NCBI RefSeq assembly: GCF_947258575.1
Contig: NZ_CAMYIV010000004.1
Span: 186,001-250,000 of the forward strand
Reading direction: 5' to 3'
From: an uncultured Alcanivorax sp.
GTDB taxonomy: Bacteria > Pseudomonadota > Gammaproteobacteria > Pseudomonadales > Alcanivoracaceae
Length of the DNA stretch: 64,000 nucleotides
The notes under the pieces: model-generated
What the model saw: the letters and a program-made list of their open reading frames with translations, nothing else
The model's database searches: none
Told to the model about the DNA's origin: nothing
Made by a program: the position numbers and the translations under genes
In this document: piece by piece, positions 32,577-40,307 of the stretch
Layout of the letters: each line of letters opens with the position of its first letter
How positions within the stretch are numbered: the stretch's first letter is position 1

Positions 32577-32945
32577 ATGGACTACCGTCACCGCTTCGCA
32601 AAGGATTTGCGAACCCGAATGACAGATGCCGAACGCTTGCTATGGAAACATCTTCGAGCACATCGGCTAAATGGACAGAAATTCCGTCGCCAACAGCCGA
32701 TAGGGCCTTACATTGTTGACTTCGTTCACCTCGGGGCGCGGTTGATTGTTGAAGCTGACGGTGGTCAGCACAACGACAGTGCAACGGATCAGGTGCGTGA
32801 CGCCTGGTTAAAAGCCGAAGGCTATCGTGTGCTGCGGTTCTGGAATAACGACATTTTGCAGAATACGGATCAGGTGTTGGAAGTGATTTTCAGCGCCGTA
32901 TCACCCTCTCCCTGTCCCTCTCCCCTCAAGGGAGAGGGGACCTAA
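32577..32945 (+). CDS. DUF559 endonuclease-like protein
   Basis: A protein of about 122 residues with the DUF559 fold, related to Vsr/restriction-type PD-(D/E)XK nucleases. Conserved segments are LRTRMTDAERLLWKHLRAHR, GQKFRRQQPIGPYIVDFVH, LIVEADGGQHND and RVLRFWNNDILQN. Acidic residues in DFV and EADGGQH likely form the active site. The last residues, SPSPCPSPLKGEGT, are encoded by the right inverted repeat, and a possible GTG start lies in the left repeat. ATG 32577 is preferred, though its ribosome site is weak (GCAGAGTA). Solitary DUF559 genes flanked by such repeats are common in proteobacterial genomes and behave as dispersed cassettes. No transposase is present. Confidence 0.85.
   Translation: MDYRHRFAKDLRTRMTDAERLLWKHLRAHRLNGQKFRRQQPIGPYIVDFVHLGARLIVEADGGQHNDSATDQVRDAWLKAEGYRVLRFWNNDILQNTDQVLEVIFSAVSPSPCPSPLKGEGT
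32902..32941. repeat. Right 40-bp inverted repeat flanking the DUF559 gene
   Basis: Perfect reverse complement of 32501-32540. It is read through as the C-terminal Ser/Pro-rich tail of the DUF559 protein, and the stop codon lies just past it. Confidence 0.9.
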
Positions 32946-33005
32946 TAGAGAGGCCAGGGTTTAGTGATTGGCGATATCATTCTTCCCAAACCTCATTGCA
33001 GCTGC

Positions 33006-33758
33006 CTACATCATCTTTCCAACCATCCCCAGCGGCAGATGTCGCATAGCAAAGCCCAGCGGCCCCCACGGCCAGCCTGGCACCGACGCATTCTTCGGCT
33101 CTTTCTCGATGGCTTTCACCAGTGCCTTGCAGCCGGTTTCCGTGTCTACCAGGAAGGGCGTGTTCTTCACTTTCTCGTTGATCTCGGAACGGATGAAGCC
33201 GGGGAAGATAGTGGTCACCTGGATCGGGGAATTCTGCAATTCCACCTGCAGGCCTTCGGCCAGCATGGCCACGCCGGCCTTGGTGGCGGCGTAGGTGGTG
33301 AGGTTTTTCTTCATGCCGCGCATGGCGCTGATGGAGGAAATCATTACCAGGTGGCCGCTGTTCTGGGCGCGGAAAATTTCCATGGCCGCTTCGGTCTGTG
33401 CCAGTGCCGCCACAAAGTTGGTTTCCGCGGTCTGCCGGTTGGCGTAGAAGTAGCCGGTGCCCAGTGGTTGGCCCTTGCCCATGCCCGCGTTGATGATGAC
33501 GCGATCAATGCCCGCCATTTCCGTGCGGAACGCATCGAACACCGCAAACACCTGGTCGTAATCGTTCACATCCAGCGGCTTGATCAGCACGGTAATGCCC
33601 GGATGTTTTTCTTCCAGCTCGGCCTTCAAGGTTTCCAGCCGGTCCATGCGCCGGGCACACAGCGCCAGGTTGCGCCCCATGGCCGCAAACAACCGCGCCA
33701 TCCCTTCGCCCAGCCCGGAGCTGGCACCGGTGATTAGAATATTCTTGCGTGTCGGCAT
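33006..33758 (-). CDS. Short-chain dehydrogenase/reductase
   Basis: A 250-residue classical SDR. The cofactor motif TGASSGLGEG is at residues 10-19, the NAG motif at INAGMG, Ser in ISSISAMRG, and the catalytic YAATK in LTTYAATKAGVAML. The C-terminal region GWPWGPLGFAMRHLPLGMVG is hydrophobic, as in SDRs acting on lipid-like substrates. The start ATG 33758 follows GGGGATAACA. It lies alone between a DUF559 cassette and a large REP composite, so no pathway is suggested. Confidence 0.85.
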   Translation of the reverse strand: MPTRKNILITGASSGLGEGMARLFAAMGRNLALCARRMDRLETLKAELEEKHPGITVLIKPLDVNDYDQVFAVFDAFRTEMAGIDRVIINAGMGKGQPLGTGYFYANRQTAETNFVAALAQTEAAMEIFRAQNSGHLVMISSISAMRGMKKNLTTYAATKAGVAMLAEGLQVELQNSPIQVTTIFPGFIRSEINEKVKNTPFLVDTETGCKALVKAIEKEPKNASVPGWPWGPLGFAMRHLPLGMVGKMM

Positions 33759-33782
33759 TGTTATCCCCTTGCTAATGGCTGT

Positions 33783-33846
33783 TGCAGGAACGAAGCGTAG
33801 CGTAGTAACGACTGTAAGTCGGCCCGCAGGGTGAGCGTAGCGAATA
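33783..33846 (-). repeat. Inverted copy of the GTTATTCGC...GGGCC...CGTTCCTGCA module
   Basis: Read on the minus strand from 33846, this matches the sequence TTCGCTACGCTCACCC, GGGCCGAC, GTTACTACGCTACGC and TTCGTTCCTGCA, the same order as at 52921-52991. It is joined directly to the composite REP at 33849. Confidence 0.55.
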
Positions 33847-33848
33847 CA

Positions 33849-33980
33849 GCCTCTCGAGGCGCGAACGACAACGTTTGTGTCGCCGCCTATCCTTTCTGAA
33901 ACCTGTCGAGCGCTGGGATTTCTGATCGTCCTGCGGACGATTTCCGCGCTGGCGCGCGGTTCTCCTACAGCGGCGTTGTA
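33849..33980. repeat. Composite REP element, copy A (left end replaced)
   Basis: CCTCTCGAGGCGCGAAC, an inner GAAACCTGTCGAGCGCTG and CTGATCGTCCTGCGGACGAT, and GGTTCTCCTACAGCGGC. It shares the inner core with copies at 48499-48680, 52758-52920, 56818-56990 and 61584-61743. The usual GTAGGAGC start is missing and a different repeat module is joined there. The remaining gap up to 34046 has no gene. Confidence 0.65.
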
Positions 33981-34046
33981 GAAATACCGGGACTGCGGAA
34001 CCTTTCAGAGCGCTTCTATCCAATCTTTGTAGCTTGTAGCTTGCTT

Positions 34047-34724
34047 CTATCTATACGTCACCTGCTCGCTCGGCAGATGCAGATGCTCGTTCACCGAGAC
34101 TAGCCTTGGCTTGCCGGCATTCACAAGCACCCGGGTCACACTGGTGTTGATCAGGGTGCGGTTCCAGGTGATCAGGGCCTCGTCGGTGAGGCCCATCAAG
34201 CGCTGGATGATCACGCTGATGGCGCCGCCGGAGGTGAACACCAGGGCGCTGTCGCCGCTGCTCAGGCTGTTGCCCAGGCTGTAGGTGCTGGCCAGCACCC
34301 GCTCGCGAAAGGCGGACCAGCTTTCGCTGTAATCACCGTCGCCGCTTTGCCAGCGACGCAGGGCCTGCTCAAAGCGGGCCTGGAATACCTTGCGTGGGTG
34401 TTCCTGCTGCGCCAGCCACTGGGTCAGCGCCGCCCGGTCGGTGGCCAGGGGCCAGTCCACGGCCAGCAACTCGCTGTGGTTGTACTCGTTGAAGCCGGTA
34501 TCCGTGTGCCATTCCTTTGCCAGGCCCAGTTCGCCCAGGGTCGCTTCCGCCGTCTCCACATGGCGGCGCATGGTGCCGCAGATGGCGCGGGGCACCCCCA
34601 GATCCTGATTCTGCAGGGCACGGCCGAGAATGCGGCTCTGCTCCCAGCCCACATCAGACAGCTGGTCGTAATCTTCCTTGCCGAAGCTGGCCTGGCCATG
34701 GCGGATCAGGTAGATCACCGGCAT
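34047..34724 (-). CDS. Histidine phosphatase family protein
   Basis: A 225-residue phosphoglycerate-mutase-like phosphatase. The RHG motif is at the start (YLIRHGQASFG), the second Arg in GTMRRHVETA, and the late His-like position in FTSGGAISVI, where the usual GGH/SHGG box reads TSGGA and lacks the second catalytic His. It may therefore be altered or inactive, or use a different residue. The ATG overlaps by one base with the stop of the upstream SDR, so both are one operon. Substrate unknown. Confidence 0.8.
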   Translation of the reverse strand: MPVIYLIRHGQASFGKEDYDQLSDVGWEQSRILGRALQNQDLGVPRAICGTMRRHVETAEATLGELGLAKEWHTDTGFNEYNHSELLAVDWPLATDRAALTQWLAQQEHPRKVFQARFEQALRRWQSGDGDYSESWSAFRERVLASTYSLGNSLSSGDSALVFTSGGAISVIIQRLMGLTDEALITWNRTLINTSVTRVLVNAGKPRLVSVNEHLHLPSEQVTYR

Positions 34725-35554
34725 CAGGCTTTCTCCGCTTTTTCCAGTTTGCCCTGCAGTCGCTCGGCGCCTTTCAGCATCACCCGGTTGAACACAAACG
34801 GCAGAAAACGCTTCATCCAGTAGGCCCGGCGACCACTCTTGTGGGGCAGTAGAAAGAACTGCTGTTTGGCCACCGCCTTCTTGATCATCTCGGCGATCTG
34901 GTCGGCGGTGAGCTCGTCACTGGAGAGCAGCTTGTCCACCGTCTCGATCATGCCCGGTTCCGGGGTGCGCATGGACTCGTGCAGGTTGGTGCGGAAGAAG
35001 CCCGGGCACACCACCGTGGTGTGAATGCCGTAAGGCGCCAGCTCGAAACGCAGGGTTTCCGACAGGGAAATCACCCCGGCCTTGGTCACGTTATAGCTGC
35101 CCATCACCGGCGCGTGCAGCAGCCCGGCCAGGGAGGCGATATTGACGATATGGCCGTGACCCTGGCGCTTCATCATCGGCACGAACACCTTGCAGCCGCG
35201 CACCACGCCCTTCACGTTGATATCGAAAATCCAGTCCCAGTCGGCCATGTCGCCGCGATCAATACGGGCGGCACCGGCCACCCCGGCATTGTTCACCAGC
35301 ACATCCACGCCACCCCAGTTCTGCTCCAGCCATTCGCGGGCATTGTTGAAGCTGGCCGCGTCGCGCACATCCAGATACTGGAATTGCAGCTCGCCGGGCA
35401 GATCCTTCAGGGCCGCCAGGGTCTCTGCGGCGCGCTCCTGATTCACATCGCCGATCAGTACCCGGGCGCCATCGCGCAGCCAGGCCTCGGCCATGGCGCG
35501 CCCCAGCCCGGAGGCGCCGCCGGTGATCAGGATGCGTTGTGGGGTCTGGCTCAT
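34724..35554 (-). CDS. Short-chain dehydrogenase/reductase
   Basis: A 276-residue SDR. Cofactor motif TGGASGLGRAMAEAW, acidic GDVNQ after strand 2 (NAD preference), VNNAGVAGA, Ser in IASLAGLLHAP, and the active YNVTKAGVISLSETL. The C-terminal extension (KSGRRAYWMKRFLPFVFNRV) is basic and hydrophobic and may touch membranes. The start MSQTPQR was chosen because the cofactor strand follows at once; in-frame ATGs further upstream extend it by 6 to 27 residues without a strong ribosome site. It is coupled to the histidine phosphatase and divergent from a LysR regulator, whose target it may be. Confidence 0.85.
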   Translation of the reverse strand: MSQTPQRILITGGASGLGRAMAEAWLRDGARVLIGDVNQERAAETLAALKDLPGELQFQYLDVRDAASFNNAREWLEQNWGGVDVLVNNAGVAGAARIDRGDMADWDWIFDINVKGVVRGCKVFVPMMKRQGHGHIVNIASLAGLLHAPVMGSYNVTKAGVISLSETLRFELAPYGIHTTVVCPGFFRTNLHESMRTPEPGMIETVDKLLSSDELTADQIAEMIKKAVAKQQFFLLPHKSGRRAYWMKRFLPFVFNRVMLKGAERLQGKLEKAEKA

Positions 35555-35702
35555 GGTGTGTCCTGTGGTCATGGTGGTTTCGGTCGCGGATTGTGCGTCA
35601 GGCGTCGACCCGCCGAAATCCGGGGTCTTATCCATTGACCGATGCTAGTGACGGCGTTTCAATAAATCCAATGAATCCTCGCAATGATCAATGATAAACG
35701 CC

Positions 35703-36626
35703 ATGCATGTTTCGCGGTTCGATCTCAATCTTTTCGTGGTCTTTGATGCCATCTACACCGAGGGCTCCCTGACCCGCGCCGCCAAGGTGCTCAACCTGAC
35801 CCAGCCGGCGGTAAGCCATGCCCTGGGGCGCCTGCGCGACCGCCTGGATGACCCCTTGTTCGTGCGCCAGGGCAGCCGCATGGTGCCCACCGCCCGGGCC
35901 CGGGCCATGGTCAGCCCGGTGCGCCATGCCCTGGGCGGCTTCCAGCGCTGCTTGAGTGATGAAGGCGGTTTCGATGCCAGCGAGGCGGAGCGCACCTTCG
36001 TGCTTGGCCTGCGCGATGGCCTGGAAGGTTGCCTGCTGCCGTCGCTGATGGCGCAGCTGATGGAAGACGCTCCCGGGGTACGTTTGCAATCACTTACTAT
36101 CAGCCGAAAGCAGATGGCCACTGAGCTGGCCAGCGGCCGGCTGGACTTGGCCTGTGACGTGATGCTGGCCCTGCCGGAATCCATCGAGCATCTGCCGGTA
36201 CTCAGCGGGCCGCTGGTGGTGATGATGCGCGAGGGCCACGAGCTGGCCGATGACATGGACCTGCCCGGCTACCTGGCCGCCCAGCATGTGCTGGTATCGT
36301 CCCGCCGCGAAGGCCCGGGGCTGGAAGATTTCGGCCTGGCCCGGCAGGGCTACCGGCGCCATATCCGCCTGCGCTGCCAGCACTACCAGGCGGCCATCAG
36401 CACCGTGCAGAACACCAACCTGCTGCTCACCCTGCCGGCCACCCTGGCCGGGCGCCTGTCCCGCAAGGGCATGGTGATCAAATCCTTCCCCGCCGACCTG
36501 CCCGGCCTGGAAATGCACCTCTACTGGCACCGCGACCAAAGCGCCGACCCGGCTCACAGCTGGTTGCGGCAGAGGGTGTTGGGGTTGTTGAAAGAACAGC
36601 AGGAGCAGTTAACAGTGAATAGTTAA
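35703..36626 (+). CDS. LysR family transcriptional regulator
   Basis: A regulator of about 307 residues. The N-terminal winged helix is clear: FDLNLFVVFDAIYTEGSLTR, AAKVLNLTQPAVSHALGRLR, LFVRQGSRMVPTARA. The substrate-binding domain follows from about residue 90. ATG 35703 and an ATG four codons earlier are both possible. The gene is divergent from the SDR-phosphatase pair and probably regulates it. The last codons (QLTVNS and stop) are formed by a TTAACAGTGAATAGTTAA repeat, so the original C-terminus has been replaced or extended by the element. Confidence 0.87.
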   Translation: MHVSRFDLNLFVVFDAIYTEGSLTRAAKVLNLTQPAVSHALGRLRDRLDDPLFVRQGSRMVPTARARAMVSPVRHALGGFQRCLSDEGGFDASEAERTFVLGLRDGLEGCLLPSLMAQLMEDAPGVRLQSLTISRKQMATELASGRLDLACDVMLALPESIEHLPVLSGPLVVMMREGHELADDMDLPGYLAAQHVLVSSRREGPGLEDFGLARQGYRRHIRLRCQHYQAAISTVQNTNLLLTLPATLAGRLSRKGMVIKSFPADLPGLEMHLYWHRDQSADPAHSWLRQRVLGLLKEQQEQLTVNS

Positions 36627-36757
36627 CAGCGCGCGGTATCGCGCCAGTGTTGCCCAAAGCATAGAGGCCGCGTCCCAGCGATGGGGCGACCTCTATGGTT
36701 GCAGGCAAAGAAAACCTTCCCCGCGAGCTGTTCACTGTTAACTATTAACTGTTCACT
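36608..36757. repeat. MITE-like palindromic element, copy 1
   Basis: AT-rich ends GTTAACAGTGAATAGTTAAC (36608-36627) and CTGTTCACTGTTAACTATTA (36728-36747) face each other around a GC-rich inner hairpin AGAGGCCGCG...GGGCGACCTCT. A related element lies at 49519-49652 and shares AAAGCA-AGAGGCCGCG. Both flanking genes stop inside its ends, each with a C-terminal VNS. No transposase is encoded. Confidence 0.7.
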
Positions 36758-37218
36758 AAAATCTGCCCCGCCCAATACGGGTTCTCCTCCACCCGAATAT
36801 CCGTGGGCTTCACCGTGTCGCCGCAGTGGCTGCATTGCAGCTGCGCTTCCAGGGGTTCGCCGCATTGGCGGTGGTAGCGGGTGAGGGGGGCGCCGTGTTC
36901 GCCGGCCAGGTGCTTGTCGCCCCACTGGGCCAGGTGCACGATCACCGGGTAGAGTTCCTTGCCCATGGCGGTGAGCCGGTATTCATGGCGCAGGGGGCGT
37001 TCCTGGTAGGCCACCTTGTCGAGCACGCCGCCCTCGGTGAGCTTGCGCAGGCGGTCGCTGAGCACATGGCGGGTGACGCCCAGGCGTTGCTGGAAATCAT
37101 CGAAGCGGCGCACGCCCATAAAACAGTCGCGCAGCACCAGCAGCGTCCAGTTGTCGCCGATAATGGCCAGGGTGCGGGCCAGGGAACAGGGCTGTTGATC
37201 GATGTCTTGCCAGCGCAT
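36745..37218 (-). CDS. HxlR family transcriptional regulator
   Basis: A 157-residue winged-helix regulator of the HxlR type. The DNA-binding region is at the start: CSLARTLAIIGDNWTLLVLR, DCFMGVRRFDDFQQRLGV, and TRHVLSDRLRKLTEGGVLDK. The second half has a CxxC-like pair (QCGEPLEAQLQCSHCGD) that could bind a metal or sense redox or electrophiles. The ATG follows GGAGG. It is divergent from an SDR, with two copies of a GTTCC-N5-GAAC palindrome between, so it most likely represses both. Its stop lies within the MITE-like element. Confidence 0.85.
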   Translation of the reverse strand: MRWQDIDQQPCSLARTLAIIGDNWTLLVLRDCFMGVRRFDDFQQRLGVTRHVLSDRLRKLTEGGVLDKVAYQERPLRHEYRLTAMGKELYPVIVHLAQWGDKHLAGEHGAPLTRYHRQCGEPLEAQLQCSHCGDTVKPTDIRVEENPYWAGQILVNS

Positions 37219-37261
37219 GCTAAACCTCCGTGAACGTTTTCTGATCATACCGGGTTGACGC

Positions 37262-37276
37262 GTTCCTAAAAAGAAC
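37262..37276. promoter_or_regulatory. HxlR-type operator, copy 1
   Basis: GTTCCTAAAAAGAAC is a palindrome of the form GTTC-N7-GAAC. It lies 44 bp upstream of the HxlR start and 24 bp, centre to centre, from the second copy. Confidence 0.65.
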
Positions 37277-37285
37277 CGACTATAA

Positions 37286-37300
37286 GTTCCAAATAGGAAC
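37286..37300. promoter_or_regulatory. HxlR-type operator, copy 2
   Basis: GTTCCAAATAGGAAC is a perfect-armed palindrome (GTTCC-N5-GGAAC). It is 34 bp before the start of the SDR at 37334. With copy 1 it gives the usual twin-operator plan of a divergent repressor. Confidence 0.7.
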
Positions 37301-37333
37301 CAACTGTTAATCCCACTGAAATCGGGAGGCTCC

Positions 37334-38059
37334 ATGCCAGAACCTGTCGCAGTCATCATCGGTGCCGGTGATGCCACCGGCGGTGCCATCGCCAGGCGCT
37401 TTGCCCGCGAAGGCTATACCGTCTGCGTCACCCGCCGTAATGAAGAGGCACTTACGCCCCTGGTGCAGGAGATCGAACAGGCGGGCGGCAAGGCCCGCCC
37501 GTTCGGCTGCGATGCCCGCGACGAAGAGCAGATGGTGGCGCTGTTCGACACCATCGAGAAAGAGGTCGGGCCGGTGGAAGTGGTGGTGTTCAATATCGGC
37601 GCCAACGTGTTCTTCTCCATCCGCGAGACCACCGCCCGGGTTTATCGCAAGGTCTGGGAAATGGCCGCCTTCGCCGGTTTCCTGGCGGGCCGCGAAGCCG
37701 CCCGTGTGATGGTGCCGCGCAACAAGGGCACCATCATCTTCACCGGCGCCACCGCCTCATTACGTGGCGGCAAGGGTTTCTCCGCCTTCGCCGGCGCCAA
37801 GTTCGCCCTGCGCGCCCTGGCCCAGAGCATGGCCCGGGAACTGGGGCCGGAAGGCATCCACGTGGTGCACCCGATCATCGACGGCGCCATCGACACCGCC
37901 TTTATCCGCGACAACTTCCCGGCAAAGTATGCCCAGAAAGAGCAAGGTGGCATCCTCAACCCGGAACACATCGCCGACACCTACTGGATGCTCCACCAAC
38001 AACCCCGCGACGCCTGGACCCACGAAATCGACCTCCGCCCGTGGATGGAGACTTTCTAA
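37334..38059 (+). CDS. SDR-family protein with Phe in place of the catalytic Tyr
   Basis: A 241-residue SDR-like protein. The nucleotide motif is IIGAGDATGGAIARRF (GxxxTGG variant), NIGANVFF stands for NNAG, and the active Ser is in TGATASLRGG. The expected YxxxK reads SAFAGAKFALRALAQ, so the Tyr is Phe while the Lys is kept. The same FAGAK pattern is, from memory, conserved in a subgroup of proteobacterial SDRs, which suggests a real alternative or non-catalytic function rather than a random mutation. It is controlled by the divergent HxlR gene (inference from twin operators). GGGAGG precedes the ATG. Confidence 0.82.
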   Translation: MPEPVAVIIGAGDATGGAIARRFAREGYTVCVTRRNEEALTPLVQEIEQAGGKARPFGCDARDEEQMVALFDTIEKEVGPVEVVVFNIGANVFFSIRETTARVYRKVWEMAAFAGFLAGREAARVMVPRNKGTIIFTGATASLRGGKGFSAFAGAKFALRALAQSMARELGPEGIHVVHPIIDGAIDTAFIRDNFPAKYAQKEQGGILNPEHIADTYWMLHQQPRDAWTHEIDLRPWMETF

Positions 38060-38065
38060 AAGCCT

Positions 38066-38233
38066 TTTTTCACCACAGAGGTCACAGAGCGCACAGAGTT
38101 AAAACAATGGGAGCCTGAGACAGAGTCGGTTTCTGTTAAGGGTGTTCAAGGCTGTACAGCTGGATGCCGTTAGGGCGTGAACCGGTATGTACTGTTTTTA
38201 CTCAGTGTTCTCTGTGCCCTCTGTGGTAAAAAC
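38066..38233. repeat. CACCACAGAGG...CCTCTGTGG element, full copy
   Basis: Left end TTTTTCACCACAGAGGTCAC and right end TCTGTGCCCTCTGTGGTAAAAA-like sequence form an inverted repeat around about 110 bp of unique sequence. It is a longer copy of the element at 14168-14230. It lies between the SDR and the DsbA-like gene. Confidence 0.6.
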
Positions 38234-38255
38234 AAAACGACCAAGGAGCCACAAC

Positions 38256-38846
38256 ATGACCCAAAAAATCGAATTCCTCTTCGACGTGGGCAGCCCCACT
38301 GCCTACCTGGCCTGGAGCCAGCTGCCAGCCCTATGCGAGCGCACCGGCGCCGAGCTGGTGTATGTGCCCGTGCTGCTGGGCGGCATCTTCAAGGCCACCG
38401 GCAACAACCCGCCCGGCGCTGTGCCCGCCAAGGGCATGTACATGATGCGCGACCTGGCCCGCTACTCCGCGCGTTACCAAGTGCCACTCACCATGAACCC
38501 GCACTTTCCGGTGAACACCATCACCCCCATGCGCATCATCACCGCCGCCATCGGCACCCCGGAACAGGACGCCGTGATCGCCGCACTCTACAACGCCATG
38601 TGGCGCGAGCCCTGCAAACTCTCCGAGCCGGAAGAAATCACCCGCGTGCTCACCGCCGCCGGCCTGGATGCGCAAGCCTGGCTGGACAAAGCGACCAGCG
38701 ATGAAGTGAAAGAGCAGCTCAAGGCCAATACCGAAGCCGCCGTAAAGCGCGGTGTGTTTGGCGCGCCGACCCTGTTCGTGGGCAATGAGATGTTCTTTGG
38801 GCAGGATCGGTTGGATTTTGTGGAAGAAGAATTGAAAGGCAGTTAA
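38256..38846 (+). CDS. DsbA-family protein, 2-hydroxychromene-2-carboxylate isomerase-like
   Basis: A 196-residue thioredoxin-fold protein of the HCCA isomerase/GST-kappa type. The family start is FLFDVGSPTAYLAWSQL, where Ser replaces the redox cysteines. Further blocks are NNPPGAVPAKGMYMMRDLAR, PHFPVNTITPMRIITAA, and GVFGAPTLFVGNEMFFGQDR. It would use glutathione to isomerise an aromatic breakdown product or act as a GST. The ATG follows AGGAG. Its stop TAA is the first part of an AGTTAATAGTTAACAGTGAA repeat. It follows the SDR on the same strand with a repeat between. Confidence 0.85.
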   Translation: MTQKIEFLFDVGSPTAYLAWSQLPALCERTGAELVYVPVLLGGIFKATGNNPPGAVPAKGMYMMRDLARYSARYQVPLTMNPHFPVNTITPMRIITAAIGTPEQDAVIAALYNAMWREPCKLSEPEEITRVLTAAGLDAQAWLDKATSDEVKEQLKANTEAAVKRGVFGAPTLFVGNEMFFGQDRLDFVEEELKGS

Positions 38847-38870
38847 TAGTTAACAGTGAATAGTTAATAG
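38841..38870. repeat. Solo end of the TTAACAGTGAATAGTTAA element
   Basis: AGTTAATAGTTAACAGTGAA continuing to TAGTTAATAG. It overlaps the stop codon of the DsbA-like gene. It is the same sequence as the ends of the MITE-like element at 36608-36757, without its GC-rich middle. Confidence 0.65.
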
Positions 38871-38922
38871 CGAAAAGCAAAAACCAGGAGTCGAATGTCC
38901 GGGGCGGACACAGCCTGCATCT

Positions 38923-38998
38923 GTAGGAGCTATGCTTGCCCTCGAGGGGATCTGCGACATGCGAACCGGCGTCGGCTTCGAAAGCAAATCGGGGGAAG
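38923..38998. repeat. REP fragment plus CGAAAGC-AATCGGGGGAAG module
   Basis: TGTAGGAGCTATGCTTGCC opens like the REP arm at 51325, then gives way to CGAAAGCAAATCGGGGGAAG (38979-38998). The latter recurs at 41494-41513 with one mismatch in 20. The DNA between the DsbA-like gene and the channel gene is thus made mainly of repeat pieces. Confidence 0.5.
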
Positions 38999-39059
38999 AC
39001 CTGCCCCCATTGCCCCTGTTAAGTTACCAAGGAGTCGGTGACGCCTTGGCGGGGGACAT

Positions 39060-40142
39060 ATGCAGCAGATGATTCAGGATGCTCTGGTTGCGTGGGTAGA
39101 TGCTGCAGGGTTGGCCCTGCTCGCCATCATTGCCGGGTTGCTTGTCTATAAGGCGCTGGTCTACCTGATTGGCCGTTTTGCCCAGTCTGCTTCTGTCGGC
39201 CGCATCTTCTTTGATGCGGCGGCGCGGGCCATTGGTGTGTCGTTAGCCCTTATCGCCCTGAGCAGTGTGCTGCATACCGTGCCCGAAGAACTTCCCTGGC
39301 TGGCACAAATCCGCCACGGCACCACGCTGCTGCTGATCATCGCCCTCACCTGGACCGCCGTGGGCTTCACCTCTGCCATTGGCGACGTCATCGTCAAACT
39401 GAACCCGGCCTACGAAAACGAATGGAAGCGGGCGCGCAAGGTGGAAACCCAGACGCGCTTTCTGGTTCGCTGCCTGAATATCGTCATTGTGCTGGTCGGC
39501 ACCGGTGCCGCTCTGATGACATTCGATTCCGTCCGCCAGATCGGCACCAGCCTGCTGGCCTCCGCCGGTATTGGCGGCATTATCCTCGGCTTTGCCGCCC
39601 GCCCGGTACTAAGCAACCTGCTGGCGGGCATGCAGATCGCGCTCACCCAACCCTTCCGCATCGATGACGCCATGTTTGTGCAGGGCGAATGGTGCTGGGT
39701 AGAAGAAGTCACGGCCACCTATGTGGTCCTGCGGGTGTGGGACCTACGCCGTCTGGTGGTGCCGCTGCAATGGTTTATCGAAAACCCCTTCCAGAACTGG
39801 TCACGCAATACCGCCGACCAGATCGGCAGCACCCTGATCTGGGCAGACTACGGTATCCCCATCGAGCCGTTACGTGAGGAATTCTATCGCCTGCTGGAAG
39901 AGGCCTCGGAGTGGGATGGTTCCACCGGCACCGTTCAGGTCGTGGAAGCCGGGGAAAAAGCCATACAGATCCGCTTCCTGATGAGCGCCAAAAATTCCAC
40001 CACACTCTGGAACCTGAGGTGCTCCATCCGCGAAGACATGATCGCCTTTATCCAGCAGCGCTTTCCCCAGTACCTGCCCCGCTATCGTGGCCAGCTGGAA
40101 GAGCCACAGGAACCAACCGGCCAGGCCAGCGTGTTGCCCTGA
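39060..40142 (+). CDS. MscS-like mechanosensitive channel
   Basis: A 360-residue MscS-family membrane protein. Four N-terminal helices (about residues 15-38, 50-70, 85-105, 130-150) precede the pore-type segment SAGIGGIILGFAARPVLSNL, then the beta-domain LAGMQIALTQPFRIDDAMFV and the VVPLQWFIENPFQNWSR loop, where typical MscS reads RVVVPNS. The C-terminal alpha/beta region ends at residue 360. It would release solutes during osmotic downshift, or act as a small-ligand-gated relative. It is followed after 165 bp by another membrane protein. Confidence 0.82.
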   Translation: MQQMIQDALVAWVDAAGLALLAIIAGLLVYKALVYLIGRFAQSASVGRIFFDAAARAIGVSLALIALSSVLHTVPEELPWLAQIRHGTTLLLIIALTWTAVGFTSAIGDVIVKLNPAYENEWKRARKVETQTRFLVRCLNIVIVLVGTGAALMTFDSVRQIGTSLLASAGIGGIILGFAARPVLSNLLAGMQIALTQPFRIDDAMFVQGEWCWVEEVTATYVVLRVWDLRRLVVPLQWFIENPFQNWSRNTADQIGSTLIWADYGIPIEPLREEFYRLLEEASEWDGSTGTVQVVEAGEKAIQIRFLMSAKNSTTLWNLRCSIREDMIAFIQQRFPQYLPRYRGQLEEPQEPTGQASVLP

Positions 40143-40307
40143 TTCAATAAGGCCGCAAGCAACAACGCGCTCATCGCCGTTTGCGGCCCGTCCCTACCTC
40201 TCCGTCCTTGCCACTTAAGGCCACGCACCCATTGCGATGCCTTGCCTGAAAATTACGCAATTATTTGCTATCGTCGCCGATCTTTTGTCGCTGACGGATG
40301 CGTGCTG

